Assembly: GCF_000374105.1 (NCBI RefSeq)
Contig: NZ_KB893650.1
Coordinates: 1,110,862 to 1,174,861 of the forward strand
Reading direction: 5' to 3'
Source: Kangiella aquimarina DSM 16071
GTDB lineage: Bacteria; Pseudomonadota; Gammaproteobacteria; Enterobacterales; Kangiellaceae
Length of the DNA stretch: 64,000 nt
Shown: piece by piece, positions 36,304 to 45,201 of the stretch
Layout of the letters: every line of letters starts with the position of its first letter
How positions within the stretch are numbered: position 1 is the stretch's first letter
Made by a program: the position numbers and the translations under genes
The notes under the pieces: generated by a model
Told to the model about the DNA's origin: nothing
The model's database searches: none
What the model saw: only the letters and a program-made list of their open reading frames with translations

Positions 36304-37689
36304 TTAAAGGCTGTGCCACAGTTGCAAGGTGGCGTAACTGCGCCAGGGCTGCCACGTTTCACTGCTTGTAAGTTGATATTTTTCCATGGCCTTAATGACG
36401 CCAAGATCTTTTTCCGGGAAAGCATCGCTATCCATGCCGCTTCTTAATTTAATGTACGCATAGGTCCAGGGGCCTATGCCTTTGATGTTGAGTATTGACG
36501 ATAAATCTTCGCCTTGAGTATCGAGATACCACTGCGCAAAATTATGCAGCGTCTGTTTGCGGCTGTTTGGCATTTTCAAAAAGCTTAAATCGCCATCGAC
36601 GATTTGCTGCGCTGTTGGAAACAGTTTGTACTGGTGATTGTAGTTGCTGCCCAACTGTTCGATGACGCTTGCGGTGTGAGTGTAAGCCGCTTTGACAGAA
36701 ACTTGCTGCCCCAGAATGGCTTTAACGCCTGCTTCAAAGGTATCCCAGCAGGCAGGAAGACGCAGTCCTGATTTAATTAATGGTTTAAATGCTTTGTCTT
36801 GTGCCAATGAGCTTTCTATGACTTCAAGGTCGCTGTTTAGATCGAATACACGACGTATATGATGGGTAACTTCCAAAAGTTTACTCATGTCGTCTAATTC
36901 AATAGCCACCTGGAAGCATGAGTCATCTGAGTCGTGTTTGGCTGAAAAGAACCCTCTGCAACTTTCAAGACTAAAGCTTCGGCTGTATGTGGTCTCGGTT
37001 ACTGTTTCGATGGCTGATAGTTCGCGCTGTTGCAAAAAATCATGCATCAGTGACCAGTCATAGGGCGGACGGTAATGAAGTTTAAGTTGAATCGCCTGCT
37101 GGTCAGTGTCACTTCTTTTATTGATTAGAGTTTTGCGCAACTGACTCGGGCTCAGTTGCATGGTTGCTTTAAAGCTGTCATTGAAGCGGCGGACGCTGTT
37201 AAATCCCGCTATGAAAGCTATATCGGTAATCGGTAGCTGGGTCTGGTGGAGCAGTTGTTTGGCAAACATCAGGCGCAAGTGGTTGGCATAGGTAATCGGT
37301 GAAACCCCAAGGTGTTCCTGAAACAGTTTACGGAGGTAGCGATCAGTAATGCCCATTGATTCGCTGAAGTCTTTCAGTGAGCGCTGATTTAAGGCTCCAG
37401 CCTGAATGCGTGAGACTGCCTTTCTGAGCACGGCTTGATTGCCCAGCCATGCCGACGACTGTGGTGCTGTTTCTGGTCGACAGCGTAAGCATGGGCGGTA
37501 GCCGGCTTCCTGAGCCTGAACCGAGCTTTGGTAATAGGTGACATTCTGCTCCTTTGGAGCAGGCGCAGGACAGATTGGGCGGCAATAGATACCGGTGCTT
37601 TTAACAGCCACAAAGAAAGCCCCATCATAGCGCGGGTCGCGTGCCAGACGTGCTTGCTGGTAGGTTTTAATCGTTGCCGCTTTTAGCAT
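36304..37689 (-). CDS. Ada-type Zn / AraC HTH / AlkA fusion (3-methyladenine glycosylase II)
   Basis: 461 residues, three parts. Residues 1-75: Ada zinc domain with Cys36, Cys40, Cys67 and Cys70 (YCRPICPAPAPK, RPCLRCRPE), the methyl-phosphotriester acceptor site. Residues 85-190: AraC-type HTH pair (LKDFSESMGITDRYLRKLF, ITDIAFIAGFNSVRRFNDSF). Residues 200-461: AlkA domain ending in the helix-hairpin-helix GIGPWTYAYIKLR and catalytic Asp428 in FPEKDLG. It probably senses alkyl damage, activates its own operon and excises 3-methyladenine. It is first in the run ahead of ogt and the photolyase. Confidence 0.92.
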   Translation of the reverse strand: MLKAATIKTYQQARLARDPRYDGAFFVAVKSTGIYCRPICPAPAPKEQNVTYYQSSVQAQEAGYRPCLRCRPETAPQSSAWLGNQAVLRKAVSRIQAGALNQRSLKDFSESMGITDRYLRKLFQEHLGVSPITYANHLRLMFAKQLLHQTQLPITDIAFIAGFNSVRRFNDSFKATMQLSPSQLRKTLINKRSDTDQQAIQLKLHYRPPYDWSLMHDFLQQRELSAIETVTETTYSRSFSLESCRGFFSAKHDSDDSCFQVAIELDDMSKLLEVTHHIRRVFDLNSDLEVIESSLAQDKAFKPLIKSGLRLPACWDTFEAGVKAILGQQVSVKAAYTHTASVIEQLGSNYNHQYKLFPTAQQIVDGDLSFLKMPNSRKQTLHNFAQWYLDTQGEDLSSILNIKGIGPWTYAYIKLRSGMDSDAFPEKDLGVIKAMEKYQLTSSETWQPWRSYATLQLWHSL

Positions 37690-37873
37690 ATTCGGTGATT
37701 ACTGGGTCAAAGTGCCACTATCTTAGCAGGATATTGAACACTGAATAGCCATATTCGGAACTGAATCAATTTTAGGAATGGCTTGGCTGTTTATGGTTAG
37801 ATTGAGCAAAAATGCCTAATTATTAATGTTTTGCGACGATAAAGGCTGACAGTTTAGACCAGTCAAGTTACCA

Positions 37874-37902
37874 TTCATTATCAAAGCAAATAAGGGTAGA
37901 AT
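37874..37902 (+). promoter_or_regulatory. Possible accA promoter
   Basis: TTCATT (37874-37879), 17 bases, TAGAAT (37897-37902), 41 bases ahead of the accA ATG in the divergent gap 37690-37942. Only a moderate match. Confidence 0.35.
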
Positions 37903-37942
37903 ATTGCCCCTTATACGCCACTAACTAACAGTTTTATAAGGC

Positions 37943-38902
37943 ATGAGTTTGAATTTTCTAGACTTTGAGCGTCCTATCGCTGAATTAGAAGCGCAAATCG
38001 ATGAGTTGCGCATGATGGGCGAAGACAGCGAGATTAATATTAGCGAAGAGATTGAGCGCTTAAAAAAGAAGTCAAAAGACCTGACTAAGCAAATCTTTTC
38101 TGACCTAACGCCATGGCAGGTAGCGCAGTTAGCGCGTCACCCGCAGCGTCCTTATACCCGCGATTATATTGAGAATATTTTCACTGACTTTGATGAGTTG
38201 GCAGGTGACCGTGCCTATGCTGATGATGCATCGATTGTCGGTGGTGTTGCTCGTTTAAACGATAAGCCTGTGGTGGTTATTGGCCATCAGAAGGGGCGTG
38301 ATACCAAAGAGAAAATTAGACACAACTTTGGTATGTCTCGTCCGGAAGGCTACCGTAAAGCCAAGCGCATCATGGAGCTTGCTGAACGCTTCTCATTACC
38401 AGTGTTTACTTTTATTGATACTCCGGGAGCTTTCCCAGGGGTTGGCGCCGAAGAGCGTGGCCAGAGTGAGGCCATTGCCCGTAACCTGAAAGTGATGTCG
38501 CGCCTTGAAGTGCCGATTATCGCTACCGTTATTGGTGAAGGTGGTTCCGGTGGGGCATTAGCAATCGGTGTTGGCGATCGCGTTAACATGCTTCAGTACT
38601 CTACTTATTCCGTAATTTCTCCAGAAGGCTGTGCTTCGATTCTTTGGAAGAGCGCAGAAAAAGCTGAAGAAGCTGCTCAGGCGATGGGTATTACTGCTGA
38701 GCGCATCAAAAGCCTTGGTCTGATTGATAATATCGTAGCCGAGCCTTTGGGTGGTGCGCATCGTGATTACCTGACTATGGGTAAAAGCCTCAAAGAGCGT
38801 CTGGCTAAAGACTTGGACGATCTTGAAAAGTTAAGCGTTGAGCAGTTGTTGGCTAAACGTTATAACAAGCTGATGTCGTTCGGTACAGTCAGCGAAGAAT
38901 AA
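37943..38902 (+). CDS. accA: Acetyl-CoA carboxylase carboxyltransferase alpha subunit
   Basis: 319 residues, standard length. With AccD transfers carboxyl from biotin to acetyl-CoA, the first step of fatty-acid synthesis. The N-terminus [19 protein letters not shown] is typical; crotonase-fold signatures include [40 protein letters not shown] and [15 protein letters not shown]. It lies 9 bases ahead of tilS; the pairing accA-tilS is common in gammaproteobacteria. Confidence 0.98.
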   Translation: MSLNFLDFERPIAELEAQIDELRMMGEDSEINISEEIERLKKKSKDLTKQIFSDLTPWQVAQLARHPQRPYTRDYIENIFTDFDELAGDRAYADDASIVGGVARLNDKPVVVIGHQKGRDTKEKIRHNFGMSRPEGYRKAKRIMELAERFSLPVFTFIDTPGAFPGVGAEERGQSEAIARNLKVMSRLEVPIIATVIGEGGSGGALAIGVGDRVNMLQYSTYSVISPEGCASILWKSAEKAEEAAQAMGITAERIKSLGLIDNIVAEPLGGAHRDYLTMGKSLKERLAKDLDDLEKLSVEQLLAKRYNKLMSFGTVSEE

Positions 38903-38911
38903 TTATTCCGC

Positions 38912-40186
38912 ATGTCAAAATTAGAGCCAGTTTCTCAAGCAATTGATGAGTTCCTGGCTCTTTGCATTTCTAACTCCATCCATTCTGTTGTAGTTGCCCT
39001 CAGTGGCGGTGTTGATTCCTTATCATTGCTTCACAGTTTGCATCAGCGTATTAAAAAGTCTTCGCATACAATGTCATTGTCTGCAGTCTATATTGATCAT
39101 CAGTTGCAGGCAGGCTCTGACCTTTGGGCCGAGAAAAACAGACAGTTCTGCGAGTCACTTGAAGTAGCGTTCGAAACGGTAAAAGTAGAGGTCGATAAAA
39201 GCACAGCAAGCCTTGAAAAAGCTGCACGCACAGCGCGCTATCAGGCTTTGTCTCAGTTTATAGCTGACGAGCATACCTGCTTAGTGACTGGTCAGCATTT
39301 GAATGATCAGGCCGAGACATTCCTACTGCAGTTGCTCCGTGGGGCAGGGAGTAAAGGCTTGTCAGCCATGCCTGACTGGACTGATTTCGCTAAAGGATTT
39401 ATCGCGAGACCATTGTTAAATATTCCTAGAGCAATACTTGATTCCTATTGCGCGTCTCATGGCCTTGAACCGATTGAAGATCCTACCAATTCTGATACCG
39501 ATATTCGTCGCAATTTTGTGCGTCATAAAGTTATGCCACTGATTGAAGTAAAGTGGCCTCAGGCGGTTAAAACCATTGCTGCAGCCAGTGACATTCAGGC
39601 CGAGAATCAAAAACTCCTTAATGAATTGGCAGCGATTGATTTTGAGAATTGTTTTGATGCTCGCAGAAATGCTCTTCTACTAATCCCTGTCAAGCAGCTA
39701 AGCCCTGGAAGAGTTCGTAACCTGCTGCGCTATTGGCTAGATGCCTGTGGTGCTGATATGCCCAGTCAGGCGGTGTTGCAGCAGATTCAGCTACAGATGC
39801 TGGATGCAAAGGAAGATGCCAGCCCAGTAATTGAGTTGGCAAAGGGTTCTATCCGGCGTTATCGTAATGCCCTATATTGGGTTACAGACTCTGCTCCGAA
39901 TTACTCAGAACTTAAATTAAATTGGTCAGCTCACTCAGACTTATTATTTAACAACCAGCTGTTAATTCCATTGCAATGGTTAGAGCAGAGTTACCCACAC
40001 TTGTTGGGTAAGGATTTAATAGTCAAAGGCCGTCAGGGAGGCGATCGGATCAGGTTTAAAAAAAGTCAGCAAAGCATCTCACTAAAAAATTATCTTCAGC
40101 AGCAGGGTATTCCACCCTGGTTGCGTGATCAGGTTTTACTGCTGGATGATGGTAATGAAATTTGTGCAGTTTACTTGCCCGAGTAA
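38912..40186 (+). CDS. tilS: tRNA(Ile)-lysidine synthetase
   Basis: 424 residues. Converts C34 of the tRNA-Ile CAU anticodon to lysidine so that it reads AUA. The ATP-pyrophosphatase PP-loop SGGVDS is at residues 31-36. YIDHQLQAGSDLWAEKN, TGQHLNDQAETFLLQLLRGAGSKGLSAM and the substrate-binding EDPTNSDTDIRRNFVRHKVMPLI block follow. The C-terminal TilS domain (about 350-424) contains GRQGGDRIRFKKSQ and LKNYLQQQGIPPWLRD. Confidence 0.96.
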   Translation: MSKLEPVSQAIDEFLALCISNSIHSVVVALSGGVDSLSLLHSLHQRIKKSSHTMSLSAVYIDHQLQAGSDLWAEKNRQFCESLEVAFETVKVEVDKSTASLEKAARTARYQALSQFIADEHTCLVTGQHLNDQAETFLLQLLRGAGSKGLSAMPDWTDFAKGFIARPLLNIPRAILDSYCASHGLEPIEDPTNSDTDIRRNFVRHKVMPLIEVKWPQAVKTIAAASDIQAENQKLLNELAAIDFENCFDARRNALLLIPVKQLSPGRVRNLLRYWLDACGADMPSQAVLQQIQLQMLDAKEDASPVIELAKGSIRRYRNALYWVTDSAPNYSELKLNWSAHSDLLFNNQLLIPLQWLEQSYPHLLGKDLIVKGRQGGDRIRFKKSQQSISLKNYLQQQGIPPWLRDQVLLLDDGNEICAVYLPE

Positions 40187-40190
40187 CAAG

Positions 40191-41246
40191 CTAAAAGATA
40201 GAGTTCAGCTTTTCCAACGTCCAACTATGATGCTCTGCCCAATCAGCTACTATGGATTCATCTGTTTTCTTGTCTAGCGCTCTAAATCCAGTTTGCTTAT
40301 TGTTTAAGGCATCATCTATGGCAATATTATGGGCGTAAAAAATTGGGTCGAGAAATTCTATTAAGGTCGGTTCTTTGAGTATGAAATTTACTGGCTTTTT
40401 ATCGGCGAGAATTTCGCTTGCTTCAAAGGCAAAGCCAAACTCATCTTCAGCCCCAGCATTGGCGAGCAGTTTGCCTTTAAATGCCTGTGGGTGATAGTTA
40501 TCACTGATTATATCCTTAAGCCCAGTTGCCGTTACAATCAAGTCGCTTTTGTCAGCCGCTTGCTCCACTGCCTGTGAATTCCTGGCATCAACATTTTGAT
40601 AACCACGTTGTTCAATCAGCTTTAACCGTTCATCATCAGCTTCGGCAACAATGATATTCGGTGTAATTTTGGAAAAGTAGTAGGCTATTCCAATGCCAAC
40701 CTTTCCAAAGCCAAAAATAAGAACATTTTTACCGGTTAAATCCGTATCTGCAATCTGTGTTATGGCACGATAAACGCCTTCACCAGTTCCAAGGCAAGTT
40801 TCCAGACACTTTAAGCGGGTGTCATCGACCGAAACTATCGGCACATGAAATTCTTTGTGTTGCTGGTAGCGCATGGCACCGGTTCGAGTCAGCTCGACAA
40901 TGCCTTTGTTCGTGTAGCAGTTTTCTACGAGCTCAGCGCCACAATCCAGCAAGAAATCAAACTCGCCTTTGACCAGCTGTAGAGGAACATAAGCTATCTG
41001 TTCATTCTCCAGTATTTTGATGGCCTCTTTATCTTCATTCATAAAGCTGGGGTTGGTTACTACAAGGTCGGCACCTGCTGCTTTGAGGCAGGCAATTTTC
41101 ATGAGGGTAGTTTGTGTTAGCGGTACATTATGAACAATTTTAAAACCCTTATAAGGTTGGGTAGCTTGATAATCAGCAAGCATCTTATGCATGAAAGGAG
41201 CCACCTCAGGTGTATAGTGGCGAAATACATCGGCAAAGCAATTCAT
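40191..41246 (-). CDS. Divergent S-adenosylhomocysteine-hydrolase-like NAD-binding protein
   Basis: 351 residues, clearly shorter than AHCY enzymes (430 or more). The N-terminal lobe has LTQTTLMKIACLKAAGADLVVTNPSFM, resembling the AHCY substrate domain. The Rossmann core is GKNVLIFGFGKVGIGIAYYFS near residue 170, and the C-terminal IISDNYHPQAFKGKLLANAGAED resembles the INIGHFD region. The AHCY NDSVTKSKFDN catalytic loop is only partly kept (VDDTRLKCLET) and the C-terminal DHYRY tail is missing. Probably binds NAD; the reaction is uncertain. Last of a four-gene minus-strand run. Confidence 0.65.
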   Translation of the reverse strand: MNCFADVFRHYTPEVAPFMHKMLADYQATQPYKGFKIVHNVPLTQTTLMKIACLKAAGADLVVTNPSFMNEDKEAIKILENEQIAYVPLQLVKGEFDFLLDCGAELVENCYTNKGIVELTRTGAMRYQQHKEFHVPIVSVDDTRLKCLETCLGTGEGVYRAITQIADTDLTGKNVLIFGFGKVGIGIAYYFSKITPNIIVAEADDERLKLIEQRGYQNVDARNSQAVEQAADKSDLIVTATGLKDIISDNYHPQAFKGKLLANAGAEDEFGFAFEASEILADKKPVNFILKEPTLIEFLDPIFYAHNIAIDDALNNKQTGFRALDKKTDESIVADWAEHHSWTLEKLNSIF

Positions 41247-41252
41247 TGGAGG

Positions 41253-42407
41253 TTAGTCTTCCTGTGAAGATGGCTCGTAATCAAAAAAGCTCAGAATATT
41301 ATGCTTCTGTTTCATGGCGTCCTGATAACCCATTTCGATCAAGTGGCTGGTAAAGGACTTATCGAACAGCAGGTAACTCAAAATACTTTCACCATTCTGA
41401 TCATCAACGCCAATTCGCTTAAAGAAGAAACGTAAGCCACGTGGCAGATTTTTAAAATATTGTCCCGCTAACTCCATCGGATCAATGCTTGGCGAAATAA
41501 TAAAGGTATCAACCTGTTTCAGAGTTAGCTGTTCGCGCACTATGTCACGCTCAGGGATATGAGCCAACAGCTCATTAACCCGCATCATCCTTTCAATATC
41601 ACTCTCCAGGCTGTCGATAAAAATACTGTCCAGTAAATGACCACTGATATCACCAATCGATGGGATTTTAATTTTGTGGTCGACTTCCCCGCGTAAGGGT
41701 TCAACAGTCACCACAAACAGTTTGTTGGCGCCTAAGTGCAGGGCGGGACTCAGAGGTGTTAAAAAGCGCATTGAGCCATCGCCAAAGTGGATGTCATTTA
41801 TAGGCTCAGATGGAAACACCATTGGTATGGCGATTGAGCCCATCAGGTGTGACATGGTTAAGTCTTCAGCTTTACCAAAACGTCGAAAGCGTTGCCATTC
41901 CACCAAGTCCGGTAGTCCCTGAAAGAAGCTGACCGAATCGCCTGTGTTATAGTTATAGGCTGTAATACAGGCAGCATCGAGATGGCCATTATTTATATTA
42001 TCGCGAATATCATCAAAGCGAATGGCTTTAGTCAATAAACCACGTAATGGTTCATTGTCGAGCAGCGCCAAAGGTTTTTTAATCTGGCTGGCTGGGCGTA
42101 GGATATTCCATAACCAGCGACAGGCATTGCCGAGTAACTGAGATAACTTGGTGTGATAGACCTGATCAGGAGTCAGGTTGATCCAGATTTGCTCAAGCCT
42201 CTTAAGGCCTTCATCAAAACGATGACTATGCTCTGCAACTGCACAGGAGTTGATGGCTCCAGCGGAAGTTCCGCTGACAATTCGAAAAGGAGACTGTTCG
42301 GGTTGCTCAAGAATTTCTGAAACGGCTTTAAGAACACCAACCTGATAGGCAGCACGCGAACCACCGCCACTTAGAATCAGTCCTGGTATTGAAGGTTTAT
42401 CAGTCAT
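41253..42407 (-). CDS. Patatin-like phospholipase
   Basis: 384 residues. Serine lipid acyl hydrolase with a Ser-Asp dyad: oxyanion glycines GLILSGGGSRAAYQVGVL at about 9-26, nucleophile Ser48 in IVSGTSAGAIN, and the Asp in FGDGSMR in the middle. No signal peptide, so cytoplasmic or membrane-peripheral. Its stop is 6 bases ahead of the AHCY-like gene and its start is 5 bases after the lytic transglycosylase gene. Confidence 0.9.
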   Translation of the reverse strand: MTDKPSIPGLILSGGGSRAAYQVGVLKAVSEILEQPEQSPFRIVSGTSAGAINSCAVAEHSHRFDEGLKRLEQIWINLTPDQVYHTKLSQLLGNACRWLWNILRPASQIKKPLALLDNEPLRGLLTKAIRFDDIRDNINNGHLDAACITAYNYNTGDSVSFFQGLPDLVEWQRFRRFGKAEDLTMSHLMGSIAIPMVFPSEPINDIHFGDGSMRFLTPLSPALHLGANKLFVVTVEPLRGEVDHKIKIPSIGDISGHLLDSIFIDSLESDIERMMRVNELLAHIPERDIVREQLTLKQVDTFIISPSIDPMELAGQYFKNLPRGLRFFFKRIGVDDQNGESILSYLLFDKSFTSHLIEMGYQDAMKQKHNILSFFDYEPSSQED

Positions 42408-42412
42408 TGATT

Positions 42413-43006
42413 TTAGAGTGCCCAGCGATTGCGAAGCGCTGCATACACCTTGTTCGGATACTTTGCACGACCTCTGGAACCATTGTAACGTCCCAATGCA
42501 TAGGTCAGGTTGCCTTTCTCCATATCCAGATAGAGTTTCAGAATATAGCAGCCGTACCTGACATTCGTTTCCATATCAAACAGTGAGTCTTCAGGGTGGC
42601 CAATTTCATCTTTCCAGAAAGGCATGATCTGCATCAGCCCTCGGGCATTAGCAACAGAAAGCGCGTAACGATCAAAGTTACTTTCCACTTCCATGATGGC
42701 TAAAACCAACTGCGGGTCAACGCCAGATGCATTGGCATAGCGGTGAACCAGAGTAAGTATTTTGAGGCGCTCTTCTTCAGGTATATGGGGCGCACGACGT
42801 TTTAAGCGGCCCGACATATCCTTCATCCAGACTTCGGCATCATAACGATCAACAAAATGGTTTTCAGCTTCCATCAAGGCTTTTAATTCATCATAAAAAG
42901 CCTGATTAGGACGCTCCTGTGCCTGACTGATTTGAGTAAAACCAGCCAGGGCAACGAAACCCATAATGATCAAAGCTCTGTTGAGTGTCATACTGCCTAA
43001 TGCCAT
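42413..43006 (-). CDS. Lytic transglycosylase, SLT domain
   Basis: 197 residues with a signal peptide (about 1-29, cut after SQAQ); an ATG 15 bases in is an alternative start. The SLT/goose-lysozyme fold covers about residues 85-197: AIMEVESNFDRYALSVANARGLMQIMP carries the catalytic Glu and the GLMQ motif, and LGRYNGSRGRAKYPNKVY the sugar-binding end. It cuts peptidoglycan in the periplasm with formation of anhydromuramic ends. Starts 5 bases after proS. Confidence 0.88.
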   Translation of the reverse strand: MALGSMTLNRALIIMGFVALAGFTQISQAQERPNQAFYDELKALMEAENHFVDRYDAEVWMKDMSGRLKRRAPHIPEEERLKILTLVHRYANASGVDPQLVLAIMEVESNFDRYALSVANARGLMQIMPFWKDEIGHPEDSLFDMETNVRYGCYILKLYLDMEKGNLTYALGRYNGSRGRAKYPNKVYAALRNRWAL

Positions 43007-43011
43007 ATTGC

Positions 43012-44727
43012 TTATTGTTGTAACAACCCCTGAATATAATCTACAACATTTTCAACGCTGACGTCATCTTTGGCGGTATTTTGACGGTTTTTATATTCAA
43101 TGGTGCCATTTTCCAGGCCACGGTCGCTAACCACCAGACGGTGCGGAACACCGATTAGCTCCATATCAGCAAACATTACGCCTGGACGCTCTTTGCGATC
43201 ATCGAAAATTACATCGATACCCAGGTTTTGCAGATCCTGATAGAGCTTTTCTGCTACTTGCTGAACCTGCTCTGAGCGATGCATATTCATAGGAATAATG
43301 GCTACCTGGAACGGAGCAATCGACTGTGGCCAGATAATGCCATTGTCATCATAATTTTGCTCGATAGCAGCGGCAACGATTCTTGAAACACCAACGCCGT
43401 AGCAACCCATGGCAAGAGTGACTGCTTTACCATTCTGATCGAGAACCTTGCAGTTCATGGCTTCAGAGTATTTAGTGCCAAGTTGGAAAATATGGCCTAC
43501 TTCGATGCCACGCTTGATTTCTAATACGCCTTTGCCATCTGGACTTAGGTCGCCAGCAACCACATTACGGATATCCATCACTTCGGTGATTTGCGCATCA
43601 CGGCCCCAGTTAAAGCCGGTCAGGTGATAACCTTCTTCATTGGCACCACAAGCGAAGTCGCTCATCACTGCCGCATCACGATCAACAATAATCGGGATAT
43701 TCAAACCTTGTGGACCACATGAACCAGGGGTACTGCCCGTTGTGGCTAGCACAATTTCATCACTCACTAACATTAGTGGTTCTGCAATGAGTGGATGCTT
43801 GCTTGCCTTGATTTCGTTAAGTTCATGGTCACCGCGTAAACAAAGTGCGATAACTGGTTGCTCCTCGGTTTCGCCTTGAACAAACAGAGTTTTTAAGACC
43901 TGACTGGTTTCAATGCCCATTGATTCGGCAGCCTGTTTGACTGTCCGACAATCAGGCGTTGCCACTTTTTGCAATTCTTGAGTAGGTGCCGCAGCTTCCA
44001 GTTTGGGCGCAAGACTCTGAGCTTTTTCAATATTGGCTGCGTAATCACTTTCAGTACTGAAAGCAATTGCATCTTCGCCTGATTCTGCAAGAACATGGAA
44101 CTCGTGTGAGTTGCTACCGCCAATAGCGCCTGTATCGGCCAGCACAGGACGATAATCAAGACCAATACGTTCAAATATGTTGCAGTATGCCTGATGCATG
44201 ACCTGATAAGTATCGCCTAAAGACTCTTCATCAATGTGGAAAGAGTAGGCATCCTTCATCAAAAACTCTCGTGCACGCATCACACCAAAACGTGGGCGCA
44301 CTTCATCGCGGAATTTGGTCTGGATCTGATAGAAGTTGGCCGGTAGCTGTTTGTAGCTATTAATTTCATCGCGAATAAGCGCGGTGATAATTTCTTCGTG
44401 GGTTGGACCCAGGCAGAAATCACGACCATGACGATCCTGAAAGCGTAATAGTTCCGGCCCAAACTGATCCCAGCGGCCTGATTCTTCCCACAACTCAGCA
44501 GGTTGAACACCGGGCATTAATACTTCAATGGCACCTGCTTTATTCATTTCTTCGCGAACGATAGCTTCAACTTTACGCAGAACACGCAAACCGGTCGGTA
44601 ACCAGGTATACATGCCTGAAGCAATCTTGCGAATCATGCCTGCACGAAGCATCAGTTTGTGGCTAATCAGCTCAGCATCGCTTGGATCTTCTCTTTGTGT
44701 GGATAGTAAGTATTGGCTACTACGCAT
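43012..44727 (-). CDS. proS: Prolyl-tRNA synthetase, bacterial type
   Basis: 571 residues, class II synthetase of the long bacterial form. Motif 1 lies around the [20 protein letters not shown] stretch, motif 2 in [28 protein letters not shown] and motif 3 in [17 protein letters not shown]. An insertion (editing) domain occupies about residues 230-390, with SLAPKLEAA at its start and [13 protein letters not shown] within, and removes mischarged Ala. The C-terminal anticodon-binding domain follows. First gene of the tight proS-slt-patatin-AHCY-like run. Confidence 0.97.
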   Translation of the reverse strand: MRSSQYLLSTQREDPSDAELISHKLMLRAGMIRKIASGMYTWLPTGLRVLRKVEAIVREEMNKAGAIEVLMPGVQPAELWEESGRWDQFGPELLRFQDRHGRDFCLGPTHEEIITALIRDEINSYKQLPANFYQIQTKFRDEVRPRFGVMRAREFLMKDAYSFHIDEESLGDTYQVMHQAYCNIFERIGLDYRPVLADTGAIGGSNSHEFHVLAESGEDAIAFSTESDYAANIEKAQSLAPKLEAAAPTQELQKVATPDCRTVKQAAESMGIETSQVLKTLFVQGETEEQPVIALCLRGDHELNEIKASKHPLIAEPLMLVSDEIVLATTGSTPGSCGPQGLNIPIIVDRDAAVMSDFACGANEEGYHLTGFNWGRDAQITEVMDIRNVVAGDLSPDGKGVLEIKRGIEVGHIFQLGTKYSEAMNCKVLDQNGKAVTLAMGCYGVGVSRIVAAAIEQNYDDNGIIWPQSIAPFQVAIIPMNMHRSEQVQQVAEKLYQDLQNLGIDVIFDDRKERPGVMFADMELIGVPHRLVVSDRGLENGTIEYKNRQNTAKDDVSVENVVDYIQGLLQQ

Positions 44728-44822
44728 CAGTTACTCGTTGTTGTCATTATCAAAATCATAGAGGGCGTCTATTGTAGCAAGCTTTAAGAGGGCTCAAAAG
44801 CGCCTTTGATAGATAAAGTGAA

Positions 44823-44852
44823 TTGTCAGCTGGTTAAAAAACGTACTATTAT
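44823..44852 (+). promoter_or_regulatory. Probable promoter of the small lipoprotein gene
   Basis: TTGTCA (44823-44828), 18-base spacer, TATTAT (44847-44852), 30 bases ahead of the ATG. Confidence 0.5.
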
Positions 44853-44881
44853 GGTGGTAAGTCTTTTACTTGGAGGCTTTT

Positions 44882-45121
44882 ATGAAAATACTACCTTTAG
44901 CTCTAGCCGTGACTGCCTTTGCAGTAATGGCTACAGGGTGTAATTCTACCTCTTCTCGTTATGCCGCATCTTCCGATGATGATGAGTATGTTTATGTTGT
45001 CGACTGGGAGAAAGTGTACCTGGTGGAAAAGGCTACGCGTGAAGGGAACGCTAACGTGGATACTGTCTGGATTAACTATCCTAAGAAGCGTGTTAAGAAG
45101 AGTGAATTAGCCAGCCAGTAA
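44882..45121 (+). CDS. Small lipoprotein, hypothetical
   Basis: 79 residues from ATG 44882, with a full GGAGG ribosome site at 44871-44875. Lipobox MATGC at about residues 17-21, so the mature protein is a lipid-anchored peptide of about 59 residues. The mature part is Asp/Ser-rich at first (SSRYAASSDDDEYVYVVDW), then basic (NYPKKRVKKSELASQ). It has its own promoter and terminator, with high-quality translation signals, which suggests good expression. No family recognised. Confidence 0.75.
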   Translation: MKILPLALAVTAFAVMATGCNSTSSRYAASSDDDEYVYVVDWEKVYLVEKATREGNANVDTVWINYPKKRVKKSELASQ

Positions 45122-45152
45122 TTTAATCCTACTGGCTCGGAAGAATGTTAGT

Positions 45153-45187
45153 TGCGTGAGCTTGACGCTCACGCAGGGTATTTTTTA
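45153..45187 (+). terminator. Rho-independent terminator
   Basis: Nine-base perfect stem TGCGTGAGC / GCTCACGCA with a five-base loop, followed by GGGTATTTTTTA. Ends the lipoprotein gene and may also end the convergent amidohydrolase gene. Confidence 0.75.
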
Positions 45188-45201
45188 CGTAAATTAATTG
45201 T

